A stretch of DNA of 64,000 bases from JAIXWP01 sp041391745 (lineage in GTDB: Bacteria; Bacteroidota; Bacteroidia; Flavobacteriales_D; Sanyastnellaceae), in assembly GCA_041391745.1 (NCBI GenBank), contig JAWKNK010000007.1, forward strand, positions 62,001 to 126,000, given 5' to 3'. The first letter of the stretch is position 1. Each line of letters opens with the position of its first letter. Positions 51,130 to 61,346 of the stretch are shown in pieces. The translations under genes and the position numbers were made by a program. Under the pieces are notes generated by a model that saw nothing but the letters and a program-made list of their open reading frames with translations, was not told where the DNA came from and searched no databases.

Positions 51130-52991
51130 TCTGAGGCTTCCATTTTTAACTGACGGTCGTACATCTTCGCATAAGAGCCGCCTGCTGCAAGAAGCTCGGT
51201 ATGGTTTCCAGATTCAATTACTCTTCCTTCATCCAACACAATGATGTGATCAGCATTTTTAATGCTCGAAATTCGGTGTGAAATAATCAGGCTCGTCTTT
51301 CCTTCCATGATTCGGTCTAACGCTTGAAGGATGTGCTCTTCGGTTTCAGTATCCACTGCAGATAAACAGTCATCAAAAATGAGTATTGAAGGGTTTTTGG
51401 CTATAGCTCTCGCTATGGATACACGTTGTTTTTGACCTCCCGATAGGTTGATGCCACGCTCTCCAAGTAGCGTTTCAAACTTATTGGGAAACTCTACAAT
51501 ATTGTCATATACATCTGCATCTTTCGCTGCCTGCTCAGTCTCCACTTCACTCAATTCATTTACCCCAAATGCTATGTTGTTTTTAATGGATTCAGAAAAT
51601 AGAAATACCTCTTGAGGTACGTAACCTATGTTCTCACGGATACTATGAAGGTTGAGTTTTTTTACATCGACTCCGTCAATCAAAACTTTACCGTTTGAAG
51701 GGTCGAAGAGTCGCAATACCAATTGAGCAACTGTTGATTTTCCACTTCCTGTGCGACCTACAATGCCAAGGCGTTTTCCTTTTTCTACCTTAAATGAAAC
51801 ATTTTTCAATGCAGCCACATTGGTGTCCGGATAGGTAAAACTAACATCCTTAAATTCTACTTCTCCATACACCGAATGTTCATTCGGTTCGGTGTTTTTA
51901 ATCTCGGGCTTGGTATGTAAAAATTCATTGATTCTTTTTTGACTAGCCTCAGCTTTTTGAACCAAGCTCGTTACCCATCCCACTGCTACGAATGGCCATG
52001 TCAACTGATTGACGTAGAAAATAAATTGCACAATTACACCGTATGTCAACTTTCCTTCAATCACTTTGTTTGCACCAATATATACGGTTAATATGGTGGA
52101 AACTCCTACAAGAATTGCGATTACAGGCATGAGTAACGCATCTGCTTTTACCAACTCCAATTGTTTGGCTTTGTAGTCGTCGCTTTCCTTATCAAATTCG
52201 TTTGTAAAATATTTCTCTCTGGAGAAAGCTTTTAAAACACGGATTCCACTGATGGTTTCTTGAACCATGGTGGAAAGTTTAGATTGTTGCTTTTGAACGC
52301 GGTCTGTTCTTCTATTGATAATTGTGCTCACATAGAAGATCATGATAAGCATAAAGGGAAGCGGCGATAAGGTGTAGAATGTCAATTCCGAATCGATGCG
52401 TATCATCACTGTTACACACATTACCACAAGTATCAACAAGTTGATGGTGTACATCACGGCGGGCCCCAAATACATTCTCACCCGATTCACATCTTCGCTG
52501 ATGCGATTCATCAAATCTCCAGTGCGGTTTCTTTTGTAAAATGAAGCATCGAGCTTTTGGTATTGCTCATAGATTTCATTTTTCAAATCGTATTCTATGT
52601 ACCGCGACATTACGATAATAGTTTGTCGCTGGAAGAATAGAAAAATGCCTTTGATTACAAAGAACACGATATACGCAAGCGCAAGAATCAATGCAATTCG
52701 AGTAATAGTACTCGCATAGTCGGATGCATGAAGTGTCGTTTTTTTATCTATTCCTCCGGTAATAAAATCGAGAAGCTGAAAGCTTCCAGGAGTGTCCACT
52801 TGAACGTCTTTTCCGGTGCTTTTAATTTCTTGCACACCTTTTATACTCTCAGCCAAAAAGTCAATACCGTCGCCTATGATGACCGGAGCGTAAACATTAA
52901 AAACATTTGCAAGAAGAATAAATAATATACCCATGAAAAACCTACCGCGGTATTTCCAAAAGTATTTATTTAGGTATCTTAAATTCCTCAT
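51126..52991 (-). CDS. ABC exporter (MsbA/MdlB-type fused permease-ATPase)
   Basis: The 621-residue half-transporter has six membrane helices (about 15-340). The nucleotide-binding domain has Walker A GRTGSGKSTVA, signature NLSGGQKQRVSIARA and Walker B ILIFDDCLSAVD. The Walker B glutamate is Asp here, as in the MdlB/YheH-like subgroup, which suggests a heteromeric or slower ATPase. It exports lipids, peptides or drugs. Its ATG overlaps the TonB-receptor stop (TAATG), so the pair is translationally coupled. Confidence 0.92.
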   Translation of the reverse strand: MRNLRYLNKYFWKYRGRFFMGILFILLANVFNVYAPVIIGDGIDFLAESIKGVQEIKSTGKDVQVDTPGSFQLLDFITGGIDKKTTLHASDYASTITRIALILALAYIVFFVIKGIFLFFQRQTIIVMSRYIEYDLKNEIYEQYQKLDASFYKRNRTGDLMNRISEDVNRVRMYLGPAVMYTINLLILVVMCVTVMIRIDSELTFYTLSPLPFMLIMIFYVSTIINRRTDRVQKQQSKLSTMVQETISGIRVLKAFSREKYFTNEFDKESDDYKAKQLELVKADALLMPVIAILVGVSTILTVYIGANKVIEGKLTYGVIVQFIFYVNQLTWPFVAVGWVTSLVQKAEASQKRINEFLHTKPEIKNTEPNEHSVYGEVEFKDVSFTYPDTNVAALKNVSFKVEKGKRLGIVGRTGSGKSTVAQLVLRLFDPSNGKVLIDGVDVKKLNLHSIRENIGYVPQEVFLFSESIKNNIAFGVNELSEVETEQAAKDADVYDNIVEFPNKFETLLGERGINLSGGQKQRVSIARAIAKNPSILIFDDCLSAVDTETEEHILQALDRIMEGKTSLIISHRISSIKNADHIIVLDEGRVIESGNHTELLAAGGSYAKMYDRQLKMEASD

Positions 52992-55375
52992 TAAAACTTA
53001 AAGTTCCACGTCACACTTGGTAATATTGGGAATAAGCTCACTTGGTATGCCTTGATTTGAAGCGTACCATTTTGAACATTTCCATCATTGCCGAAATAAA
53101 TGAAATATGGATTTTTTCTATTGTATAAATTATAAATCGAGAAGTTCCAATTGCTTTCGAACTTCTTGTTTTTTTGCTTCTCTGGTTTCGGATAAAGTGT
53201 ACATGAGATGTCTGCACGGTGATATGGAGCCATTCTAAAACTATTTCGAGCACCATAGACATCGACCACTCTGTTTTCAAATATGTACCTTTCAACGGGA
53301 AGCGTAATTGCATTGCCTGTACCATAAACGAATACAGCACCAATCTCAACTCGCGGACTAAGCTTAAATGTACTTACAATGCTGATGTCGTGACGGCGAT
53401 CCCAACGAGATGGATACCAATCTCCATTGTTGATCTGATCTAGTCTTCTTTCGGTTTTCGACCATGTATAACCTATCCAACCTTGCCAAGTTCCGATTCT
53501 TTTCTTTACAAAAAGTTCGGCACCATAACTTCTGCCAATACCGAAGACCAACAAATTATCGATATTGTCATTCACTGTCTGTTGAGGTTGCGCTCCTTCT
53601 TTGTATTCCGAAACATTTTTCATGTTTTTATAATACACTTCCAAGCTCGACTCGAGCATATCGTCAAGGAAATTTCGGAAATAACCAATGCTCCATTGCT
53701 GCCCAAACTGCGGCTTCAGAACATCTGTGCTTGGCAACCAAACATCAGTAGGAAGAGAAGTAGGGCTTAAGCTTGTCAAGTGGATGTATTGGAAGTTGCG
53801 CATATAGCCTCCCTTAATACTTGAATGCTTATCTACCGTCCATCTAAAATTGATGCGAGGTTCGAACCCTGCGTAGTTAGCCACTTTTTCACCATTACCA
53901 TAATGAGTTTCAAGCGGTGGCAGTGTTTGCCCGAATCCAGTCGAACCTTGAGGAGTAAATCGTGTGAATGGACCAACATGAAGGAAATAGGAATAGCGCA
54001 CACCTGCATTCACCTTTAATTTTTCAGTAACATCAAATTCATCCAATACATACCCCGCCACCTCGTGCGAAAACAATTTGATTTTTGGACCGGTATCAAA
54101 TTCGGTATCGCCGCTTTTAGCATAAACACTATTGGGCGTAAAAATGTGGTAGGTATAATCCACTCCCCATTTCAAACTGTGTCTGTAATTCGGATAATAA
54201 TTCCACTGCACTTTTGCTCCCCAGTCGCGTATTCCACTGTTCAGCGCAAATTCAAATTGCTCTTGAGCACCTTCAAATGAAAACTTATAGTCGGTGAAAG
54301 TAGCTATCGTATTCATGAACAGTTTATCTGAAATAATACGATTCCATCGCACGGTTCCAGTGGCATTCCCCCAAGGAATGCGAGTGCTGAAACCTGAGTT
54401 TTCACTGCTGAACCCAAAAACATCTCTTCCGAAATAACCACTCAAAAAAACTTGATCTTTTTTAGAAATGCGGTAATTCACTTTTGCATTTAGATCGTAG
54501 AAGTAATATCCTGAACCACTCAGAGGAGAATCTTTATTGATGAAAGGTTTCATCAATAAATCGATATAGGTTCTGCGCGCGCTAATGATAAATGAACTGG
54601 TATCTTTCTTAATTGGTCCTTCCAAAGTCAGACGCGAAGAAATCAATCCGATTCCCCCCTCACCATGAAATTCTTTGTTGTTACCTTCTTTTAAAGAAAT
54701 ATCGAGTACGGATGCAAGTCGGCCACCAAAGTTGGCAGGAACACCACCTTTCGTTAGCTCCAGATTTTTTACCGCATCGGCGTTGAAAACAGAGAAGAAT
54801 CCAAATAGGTGACTCGCATTATAAACGGTTGCATTGTCAAGCAGTATGAGATTTTGATCCACACCACCGCCACGCACATAAAAACCAGCATTTCCCTCTC
54901 CGGAGCTTTGAACTCCAGGAAGAAGGGTAATTGTTTTTAGAATATCAATTTCTCCAAGAAGTACGGGCAGCTTTTTTATTTGATCAACATCCAAGGCAAT
55001 CTTTCCAACGTCTGTGCTTTCCGTGTTTCTGCTTTTATCCGCTGTGATTTCAACTGCTTCGAATGTTTTGATATTGGTGGATAAAGCAATGTCGATGCGC
55101 TGATTTTGATTGAGATCTATCTCTTTCGTTTGACTGACATAACCTAGAAATGAAAACTCTATAGAATATTTACCAGAGGGCAGCGTTAACGAGTAGAATC
55201 CATAAATATTGGCCACTGTGCCTTTATTTATTGGAGTAGCCTTTACAACGGCACCAGGTATGGTTTCTCCCGTTTCGGCATCTTTAATTTCTCCACTAAT
55301 TGTAAAATTGGATTGTGAGGATCCAATGAAGGGCAAGAGTAAAGCGATAAATACTAATAGTCTCGAAAATCTCAT
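52991..55375 (-). CDS. TonB-dependent receptor with carboxypeptidase-like N-terminal domain
   Basis: The start is the ATG at 55375 (MRFSRLLVFIALLLPFIGSS). The 794-residue product has a signal peptide, a CarboxypepD_reg-like domain (ISGEIKDAETGETIPGAVVK) and a plug with SGEGNAGFYVRGGGVDQNLI and GGRLASVLDISLKEGN. A 22-strand-type barrel ends VTWNFKF with the terminal aromatic. It takes up an unknown ligand across the outer membrane. A perfect TACTTTTG box lies 18 bases upstream. It is the first gene of a two-gene operon with the ABC exporter. Confidence 0.94.
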   Translation of the reverse strand: MRFSRLLVFIALLLPFIGSSQSNFTISGEIKDAETGETIPGAVVKATPINKGTVANIYGFYSLTLPSGKYSIEFSFLGYVSQTKEIDLNQNQRIDIALSTNIKTFEAVEITADKSRNTESTDVGKIALDVDQIKKLPVLLGEIDILKTITLLPGVQSSGEGNAGFYVRGGGVDQNLILLDNATVYNASHLFGFFSVFNADAVKNLELTKGGVPANFGGRLASVLDISLKEGNNKEFHGEGGIGLISSRLTLEGPIKKDTSSFIISARRTYIDLLMKPFINKDSPLSGSGYYFYDLNAKVNYRISKKDQVFLSGYFGRDVFGFSSENSGFSTRIPWGNATGTVRWNRIISDKLFMNTIATFTDYKFSFEGAQEQFEFALNSGIRDWGAKVQWNYYPNYRHSLKWGVDYTYHIFTPNSVYAKSGDTEFDTGPKIKLFSHEVAGYVLDEFDVTEKLKVNAGVRYSYFLHVGPFTRFTPQGSTGFGQTLPPLETHYGNGEKVANYAGFEPRINFRWTVDKHSSIKGGYMRNFQYIHLTSLSPTSLPTDVWLPSTDVLKPQFGQQWSIGYFRNFLDDMLESSLEVYYKNMKNVSEYKEGAQPQQTVNDNIDNLLVFGIGRSYGAELFVKKRIGTWQGWIGYTWSKTERRLDQINNGDWYPSRWDRRHDISIVSTFKLSPRVEIGAVFVYGTGNAITLPVERYIFENRVVDVYGARNSFRMAPYHRADISCTLYPKPEKQKNKKFESNWNFSIYNLYNRKNPYFIYFGNDGNVQNGTLQIKAYQVSLFPILPSVTWNFKF

Positions 55376-55393
55376 TTCTATAATGTTTCGCCG

Positions 55394-55401
55394 CAAAAGT
55401 A
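55394..55401 (-). promoter_or_regulatory. Promoter -7 box of the TonB-receptor/ABC operon
   Basis: On the minus strand TACTTTTG is an exact match to TAnnTTTG, 18 bases before the ATG at 55375. Confidence 0.6.
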
Positions 55402-55519
55402 CGAAGGTCAATTTTACTAGCTTAACAGAAATTAACCGGAGTTCATAAATGATGTGAACGTCTCACCTTATTTTCGCGGATAGGAATTTAACCAACTTAC
55501 AAACCACTTGACTCCCTTC

Positions 55520-57991
55520 ATGTTTCGGCATGCCATTATTTTTTTGTTATTATTCAGCATTTCGCTTTTTGTCAATGGACAATATGAGCGCAAATCGTTG
55601 AATGCAGTGCGTTGTGATATTGCACCCAAAATTGACGGTGAATTGACCGATGCTTGTTGGATGGCTGCTCCTAAAGCTGTGGGATTTATTGCAGACCGAC
55701 CTGTTCCAGGAGTCCCCATGGAACACCCTTCCGAAGTTCAAATTGTTTATGATGACGAGGCCGTTTATATCGCCTTCATGAATTTTGATCCAGCGCCGGA
55801 TAGTATTCTTAAGCAGCTGTCTGGTCGCGATAATGATGGCAATAGCGATTATTGTGGAATTACTTTTTCGTGCTATCAAGATGGAGTAAATGGACTTTCC
55901 TTCGGAATTACTCCGAATGCAGAACAGTGGGATGCCCGCGAGACAAATGCGAATGGAGAAGATGTGAGTTGGAATGCCGTGTGGTATTGTAAAACAAACA
56001 TCGCGGCGAATGGCTGGATTGCTGAATTTAAAATTCCTTTTGCTGCAATTCGTTTTCCTGATAAGGATGTGCAACATTGGAACATTAATTTTTGGAGGGA
56101 AATTCGACGCATTCGTCAACATGGTTTTTGGAATGGTGTAAACCCAGAGGTCGCCGGCTACCTCACTCAGTTTGGTACACTTGAAGGAATTGAAAATATA
56201 AAGCCTCCAAAGCGGATTTTCTTTAGTCCGTACGCATCGTTTTATCAAGATTTTGTACAAGTGGGCGATGGAACAACCCTTCACAAAAATGCTTGGAATG
56301 CAGGTATGGATTTGAAAGTTGGATTGAATGATGCATTTACTTTAGATGCGACTTTAATACCAGACTACGGTCAAGTTATCAGCGACCAACGAGTGCTCAA
56401 TTTGACTCCTTTTGAAATTCAGTTTCAAGACAACCGTCAATTTTTTATTGAAGGAACAGAGCTATTCAACAAAGCAAATATTTTCTATTCAAGAAGAATA
56501 GGATATGATACTTATTCCAACCTGAACTTAGGAGCAGGAGAGGAGTTGATTTCCGCACCAGGGCAAAACCAATTGCTGAATGCTTCCAAAATTTCGGGTC
56601 GTAATAAGAATGGATTAGGTATCGGTTTTTTCAATGCTATTGGAAAAAAAACCTTTGCCCAAGTGAGAGACTCCCTAGGCCATATAACGGATAAGGAGTA
56701 CAGTCCATTGACAAATTATAATGTGCTGGTGCTCGACCAAAATTTGAAGAACAACTCATACTTCGCTTTGGTAAACACAAATGTTACCCGCAATGGAGAG
56801 GCCTACGATGCTAATGTAATAGGAACTGATTTTGATTTGAGAACGAAGAATAATCGCTGGAGTGTTGCAGGAAAGGGCGCATTTAGTTCTAAATATGGAG
56901 GTGAATTTAAAGATGCTGGCAATGACCGACAGGGTTTTAGTTCGGACGTATCCCTGAATAAAATCGATGGCAACTGGCGAATCAGCATGGGAAATATTAC
57001 CAAATCAGATACCTACGATCCAAATGATTTGGGATACATCTCGGCACCAAATACGAATAGTTCTTACCTATGGGTGCAGTTCAATCAATTCAAACCTTTT
57101 TGGAAATTGAACAGAGTGAATACTTCTGGTGCCATCTATTACAACAGGCTATACAATCCGAATGTCTTTACAGATGTATACCTAGAGTCGTACTCTTATA
57201 TTACTACTCGCAAGTTTACGACCTATAATATTACATACACTGGAAGTCCTATACGCGGTTATGACTACTTCGAACCACGTGTGGCAGGAAAGTACTTTCA
57301 AACCTTCAGGTACAACAATTTCAGTGGTTGGATTTCTACAGACTATCGAAAAGTACTTGCCTTAGATGCTGGAGGTGGGTACTCAGACTATGAAAATGAT
57401 GGACGCTATGTCTTTAATTGGAATGTTTCTCCAAGATGGAGGGCAAGCGACAGATTAATGTTGGTGTACAGTTACCGACAAGAAAATCACTTCAATGATT
57501 TAGGGTTTGCGTTGTTCGAAGGAACAGACCCTGTCTTTGGAAGACGAGATGTTAAAGTTCACAGCAACACACTTACAATGAACTATGCATTTACTCCTGT
57601 AATGACCATCAACTGTCGTGTTCGTCATTATTGGGGATATAGCAGGTATAGAGAATTTTACAATTTGGCCGATAATGGCGAATTGATAGCTACAGAGTTT
57701 CAGGGTTTTGTAAATGAAATTGGAGAATCCACCGAGCATTCGGCTGCCGATAGGTCGTTTACATCATTTACAGTAGATTTATTCTACAAATGGATATTTC
57801 AACCAGGGTCTGAAATCAATGTCGTTTGGAAGAATTCTATCATTGACAGTGCTTTGGGCTCACCAATTCCTGTATCTTTAACAGATGAGGTAAACCATAC
57901 CTTCTCATTGCCACAGAGTAACTCATTCAGCATCAAAGTGATTTACTTCTTGGATTACAGAACGCTGACATCAAAAAAAAATAGGGTATAA
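55520..57991 (+). CDS. DUF5916 outer-membrane protein with CBM9-like domain
   Basis: The start is the ATG at 55520 (MFRHAIIFLLLFSISLFVNG). The 823-residue product has a signal peptide. A carbohydrate-binding family 9-like domain (about 25-215) has IDGELTDACWMAAPKAVGF, VQIVYDDEAVYIAFMNFDP and the EFKIPFAAIRFP segment. A long DUF5916 barrel (GQVISDQRVLNLTPFEIQFQ, RQFFIEGTELFNKANIFYSR) runs to the end. It probably binds or imports a ligand at the surface; no ligand is known. A TATTTTCG box lies at 55469-55476. The divergent neighbour is the TonB receptor. Confidence 0.9.
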   Translation: MFRHAIIFLLLFSISLFVNGQYERKSLNAVRCDIAPKIDGELTDACWMAAPKAVGFIADRPVPGVPMEHPSEVQIVYDDEAVYIAFMNFDPAPDSILKQLSGRDNDGNSDYCGITFSCYQDGVNGLSFGITPNAEQWDARETNANGEDVSWNAVWYCKTNIAANGWIAEFKIPFAAIRFPDKDVQHWNINFWREIRRIRQHGFWNGVNPEVAGYLTQFGTLEGIENIKPPKRIFFSPYASFYQDFVQVGDGTTLHKNAWNAGMDLKVGLNDAFTLDATLIPDYGQVISDQRVLNLTPFEIQFQDNRQFFIEGTELFNKANIFYSRRIGYDTYSNLNLGAGEELISAPGQNQLLNASKISGRNKNGLGIGFFNAIGKKTFAQVRDSLGHITDKEYSPLTNYNVLVLDQNLKNNSYFALVNTNVTRNGEAYDANVIGTDFDLRTKNNRWSVAGKGAFSSKYGGEFKDAGNDRQGFSSDVSLNKIDGNWRISMGNITKSDTYDPNDLGYISAPNTNSSYLWVQFNQFKPFWKLNRVNTSGAIYYNRLYNPNVFTDVYLESYSYITTRKFTTYNITYTGSPIRGYDYFEPRVAGKYFQTFRYNNFSGWISTDYRKVLALDAGGGYSDYENDGRYVFNWNVSPRWRASDRLMLVYSYRQENHFNDLGFALFEGTDPVFGRRDVKVHSNTLTMNYAFTPVMTINCRVRHYWGYSRYREFYNLADNGELIATEFQGFVNEIGESTEHSAADRSFTSFTVDLFYKWIFQPGSEINVVWKNSIIDSALGSPIPVSLTDEVNHTFSLPQSNSFSIKVIYFLDYRTLTSKKNRV

Positions 57992-58027
57992 GCAACCCTT
58001 GTTCATAAAATGGAGTTTTAGTATCAG

Positions 58028-58576
58028 ATGGACGAGATTAAGGACATTATTGAGGGTTGTGTTCGGGGCGAAAAGCGCTTTCAGGACAGGCTGTTCAAGA
58101 AATACGCGTCCTTACTTTTCGGTATCTGTCTTCGGTATGCCAAAAATAAAATGGAAGCTGAAGACGTGCTACAGGAGGTTTTTGTGAAAATCTACCAAAA
58201 CATTCAGTCGTATCATCACGATGGAAGTTTTGAAGGATGGCTGAGAAGAATTGCTGTTAATACCAGTATTACCCAGTACCGCAAAAACTTGAAGCATGCC
58301 TACCAAGAAGACATTGATGATGTCTATTTGGGAAACAAGCCTGACCTGATAGTACACGAAGACCATGAGTTCACCAAAGAGGAATTGATGCATTGCATCG
58401 AAAAGCTTCCTCAGGGATACAAAACGGTTTTCAACTTATATGTAGTTGAAGGTTTTATGCATAAAGAAATAGCTGACATGTTGGGAATTGATGTCAATAC
58501 ATCTAAATCACAATTGTCAAGAGCAAAAACCTACCTACAGAGGGAATTGACACTTTTAAGTAATATAAAATTGTAA
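58028..58576 (+). CDS. ECF RNA polymerase sigma factor
   Basis: The 182-residue product has sigma-70 region 2 (FGICLRYAKNKMEAEDVLQE VFVKIYQNI) and region 4 (LPQGYKTVFNLYVVEGFMHK EIADMLGI, then SKSQLSRAKTYLQREL). It lacks regions 1 and 3, as ECF factors do. It directs polymerase to a stress or surface regulon. It follows the DUF5916 gene by 36 bases and precedes a membrane protein of anti-sigma type by five bases, the usual regulator pair. Confidence 0.93.
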   Translation: MDEIKDIIEGCVRGEKRFQDRLFKKYASLLFGICLRYAKNKMEAEDVLQEVFVKIYQNIQSYHHDGSFEGWLRRIAVNTSITQYRKNLKHAYQEDIDDVYLGNKPDLIVHEDHEFTKEELMHCIEKLPQGYKTVFNLYVVEGFMHKEIADMLGIDVNTSKSQLSRAKTYLQRELTLLSNIKL

Positions 58577-58581
58577 GCAAG

Positions 58582-59154
58582 ATGAGTGAGGAAAAGTTTT
58601 TCCAAAACGTGAAATCCAGTCTATACGACTTTGCGCCTGAGGTTCCTCAGAGTGTCTATGGTGGTATGAGAAGAAAGTTGTGGTGGAGCAATTTCATGAC
58701 ATGGAATTGGGCATCATTAAATGTTTGGTATGTGCTTCTGCTTGTTGGAATTGGAACGGGTGTTGCCCTTTCTGGTTCAGAAGAAAGCATTCAAGCAAAC
58801 AAAGCGATCGAATCACCTGTGAATTCAACTAAAATGGAAATGCCTGTTTTAGAGCTCGCAGCGGAAACTACCACATCAGTAGCAGTAGCAATCAGTTCAT
58901 CGAAGAATTCTGTGGATAGAAAATTAAGCCCTTCACGTTCAGTAATTGATCCTGCTATCCAACCATCTGTGGCAGTTACAGATCCAGATCCATCAACAAA
59001 TCCAGAGTGCAATTTGCCAGTAGTTGAAACTCCCGAATCAACTACGACTGAAGCAATCAACGTGGAGAATACTGTTGTGGAAGAACCTAAGGTGTCAGAA
59101 CCTTTAAAAGGTAAAACTGCTCTAGAGGTGGAAGTGTATATAAACGGAAATTAA
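58582..59154 (+). CDS. Probable membrane anti-sigma factor
   Basis: The 190-residue product has a cytoplasmic N-terminal part of about 45 residues, one membrane helix (about 48-65, VWYVLLLVGIGTGVALSG) and a low-complexity Ser/Thr/Pro/Glu-rich periplasmic tail. No ZAS zinc motif is visible. Topology and the position immediately after the ECF gene support an anti-sigma role; this is inference from context. The tail composition looks fast-evolving. Confidence 0.6.
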   Translation: MSEEKFFQNVKSSLYDFAPEVPQSVYGGMRRKLWWSNFMTWNWASLNVWYVLLLVGIGTGVALSGSEESIQANKAIESPVNSTKMEMPVLELAAETTTSVAVAISSSKNSVDRKLSPSRSVIDPAIQPSVAVTDPDPSTNPECNLPVVETPESTTTEAINVENTVVEEPKVSEPLKGKTALEVEVYINGN

Positions 59155-59194
59155 ATGAATCACCTATATTAGCCCGAAACAAGTTAACGGGATT

Positions 59195-60157
59195 ATGAAA
59201 CTAGGTGTGAAACCAAAAATAGAGAGCAACGTGGTAGCTACTGCGTTGCTTTTTCTTTTGCTTTCCTTCCAATCTTTCGCGTCCTCAATTTGTCCTTCTG
59301 ACACTATTATTATCGACGGCGAAATAATAACCATCAAGAAAAGGGAGCGCAAGGTCAATGTTGATTCGCTCGATAGTCAAGGCCTGAAAGATGTGATCCA
59401 CGAAAAAAATCCCATTAGAGGATATGCAGAATTTTTCGGAGGGATGTCTATTCCGCTTTATACTGAAAAAGAAGAGATGGCAGGCTTCACATCAGTGACC
59501 GATTTTATAGGTATAAAACCCAGGTTTGCATTGAACTATGCTTTCGGTGCTAAGTTGGGAGTTGAACTGATGGATGGGATTTCTGTCAATATTGGCGGGA
59601 GCTACCAATCATTCACTTTCACCAATTCGACCATTGCATCGAGTAGTATTGCACCAGACGATCAAAGAACCAATTTTGAAAATCGAAATGGCGAATTATG
59701 GCAACGCTACGTTGTATTTATCGACCCAGGGTTTGAGGAGCGGTTCTCTCTAGTTCCCGCAGGACAGGATGCCTATAAGGTGGGTTTCGTTAATCTCACC
59801 GCAGATTTTAAATACAATTTTTATAAAAAGAATGTGGACTATAATCCTGTCTTTGTATTGGGCTTCAATCAAAAGGCATACATAGGACCCCCTCCTTCAT
59901 TGAAACACTATTTTGTGAATGCAAATGGGCAATGGGCGGAATCAGAGACAAAATCGACAGACTTTAATAAGTCTTGGACCTTCATTAATATTGGCGTGGG
60001 AGCCAATTTTAATATATCCGATCAGGCAAAAGCGGAGATTATTTTTTCCTATAACGGCTTGAATCATAAGTTGTTTGAGTCAGAATTTGCGAGTGGTTCA
60101 TTTAGCGCAGCATGCATCACTGCTAATTACGTTCGATATTTCAATTATAGAAAATAA
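59195..60157 (+). CDS. Hypothetical outer-membrane barrel protein
   Basis: The 320-residue product has a signal peptide (VVATALLFLLLSFQSFAS, cut near residue 30) after a slightly long basic start. A short plug-like part follows, then strands characteristic of a porin-like barrel (YAEFFGGMSIPLYTE, FALNYAFGAKLGVELMDGIS, ADFKYNFYKK, ending NYVRYFNYRK). It lies 40 bases after the anti-sigma-like gene and may be in the same operon. Function unknown. Confidence 0.75.
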   Translation: MKLGVKPKIESNVVATALLFLLLSFQSFASSICPSDTIIIDGEIITIKKRERKVNVDSLDSQGLKDVIHEKNPIRGYAEFFGGMSIPLYTEKEEMAGFTSVTDFIGIKPRFALNYAFGAKLGVELMDGISVNIGGSYQSFTFTNSTIASSSIAPDDQRTNFENRNGELWQRYVVFIDPGFEERFSLVPAGQDAYKVGFVNLTADFKYNFYKKNVDYNPVFVLGFNQKAYIGPPPSLKHYFVNANGQWAESETKSTDFNKSWTFINIGVGANFNISDQAKAEIIFSYNGLNHKLFESEFASGSFSAACITANYVRYFNYRK

Positions 60158-60264
60158 CCTTCAAAGACAACCTTAGGAGTCCTCTTGACGTCATAGAATT
60201 GTTAGTATTACATTATTGATTTTTAAAATCATATTTGTAAATTAGCATTACCAAACCCAAACTC

Positions 60265-61311
60265 TTGAAAAATAAGGTATTAGTATTATTGGCATTGGTG
60301 CTAGCTGGCAATGCTTTTAGTCAACTTCAAAACCCAAGTTTTGAGGCTTATACTTCATTGCCAACCAATACTGGTCAATTTTCTAGAGCTATTGGGTGGA
60401 CCAATGCAGGTTCAACTTACGCCACTCCCGATTATTATCACTACTTAGCCAACGAGTCAGCAGATATTCCCCAAACACCTATGGGAGTTGTGAATGCACC
60501 TGATGGCAATGCTATTATGGGTTTTTGTGCCACTGGTGCGAATGGAACAAACTTTAGAGAGTATTTGTCTACTCAGTTCACTGAGCCTTTAGAGGTAGGG
60601 AAGGAGTACACTTTTTCGTTCAAAATTACGAGTGGAGTAAAAACGGATGTTGCCACTTCTGGGCTTGCAGTTTCGAATTTCGGAATTAATTTTTCTGTTG
60701 GGCCCCTTGTTCAAAATGAAACAGAGCCTATTCTATTGATTCCTACTATGCGCATCGACACTGCGATGTATTGCTCCAATTGGAAACAATTGCATTTCAC
60801 TTTTACGCCAACTCAGCCTTTCAACTTTTTAACGCTTGGAGTATTCTACGACGATAGTCACGTTGACATTGAAGAAAGGGCAGGGTCAGGCTCTTTATTC
60901 GCATACTACTTCGTCGATGATTTCTATTTGAAACAGGTTCCAGAAGATTATGATCCTACACAGGCCAACCCTGGAAAAGAAGACGGCACAATAGGGCATC
61001 CAACCTCCAACACAATTGATTTCACCAAACCATTTTTTGTTCCTAATTCTTTTACACCAAATGGTGATGGTAAAAATGACGTATTCATTCCTGTGGCAGG
61101 GACAGTATCTACATGGGAATTCAATATCTACAACACTTGGGGAAATAAACTGTTCTCTACAGACGACCCTGAAATAGGTTGGGATGGAACATACAATGGC
61201 TCCTATTCGTGCAATGGTTCCTATGTGTGGGAAGTGAATTATCGAATTTATGATGATGAATCTGGATGGGTTTCTAAAAGCGAAAAAGGAACACTCCAGT
61301 TGATTCGTTAA
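60265..61311 (+). CDS. Secreted protein with T9SS type B (CHU_C) sorting domain
   Basis: The 348-residue frame starts at TTG (MKNKVLVLLALVLAGNAFSQ); no ATG precedes the signal peptide. A beta-sandwich N-terminal half (LQNPSFEAYTSLPTNTGQFS, a PEP-CTERM/DUF642-like opening) is followed by a CHU_C domain: PNSFTPNGDGKNDVFIPVAG, FNIYNTWGNKLFSTDD and WDGTYNGSYSCNGSYVWEVN. It is exported by the type IX system and kept at the surface. A CATATTTG box lies upstream at about 60229-60236. Confidence 0.9.
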   Translation: MKNKVLVLLALVLAGNAFSQLQNPSFEAYTSLPTNTGQFSRAIGWTNAGSTYATPDYYHYLANESADIPQTPMGVVNAPDGNAIMGFCATGANGTNFREYLSTQFTEPLEVGKEYTFSFKITSGVKTDVATSGLAVSNFGINFSVGPLVQNETEPILLIPTMRIDTAMYCSNWKQLHFTFTPTQPFNFLTLGVFYDDSHVDIEERAGSGSLFAYYFVDDFYLKQVPEDYDPTQANPGKEDGTIGHPTSNTIDFTKPFFVPNSFTPNGDGKNDVFIPVAGTVSTWEFNIYNTWGNKLFSTDDPEIGWDGTYNGSYSCNGSYVWEVNYRIYDDESGWVSKSEKGTLQLIR

Positions 61312-61346
61312 CTTCTTTTAGAATGGTGCGGTATCTCCCAATCACG

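Noticed and set aside
55550..56284. 244-codon ORF antisense to the DUF5916 gene
   Set aside because: The plus frame has a signal peptide and conserved domains; the minus frame has no recognisable features.
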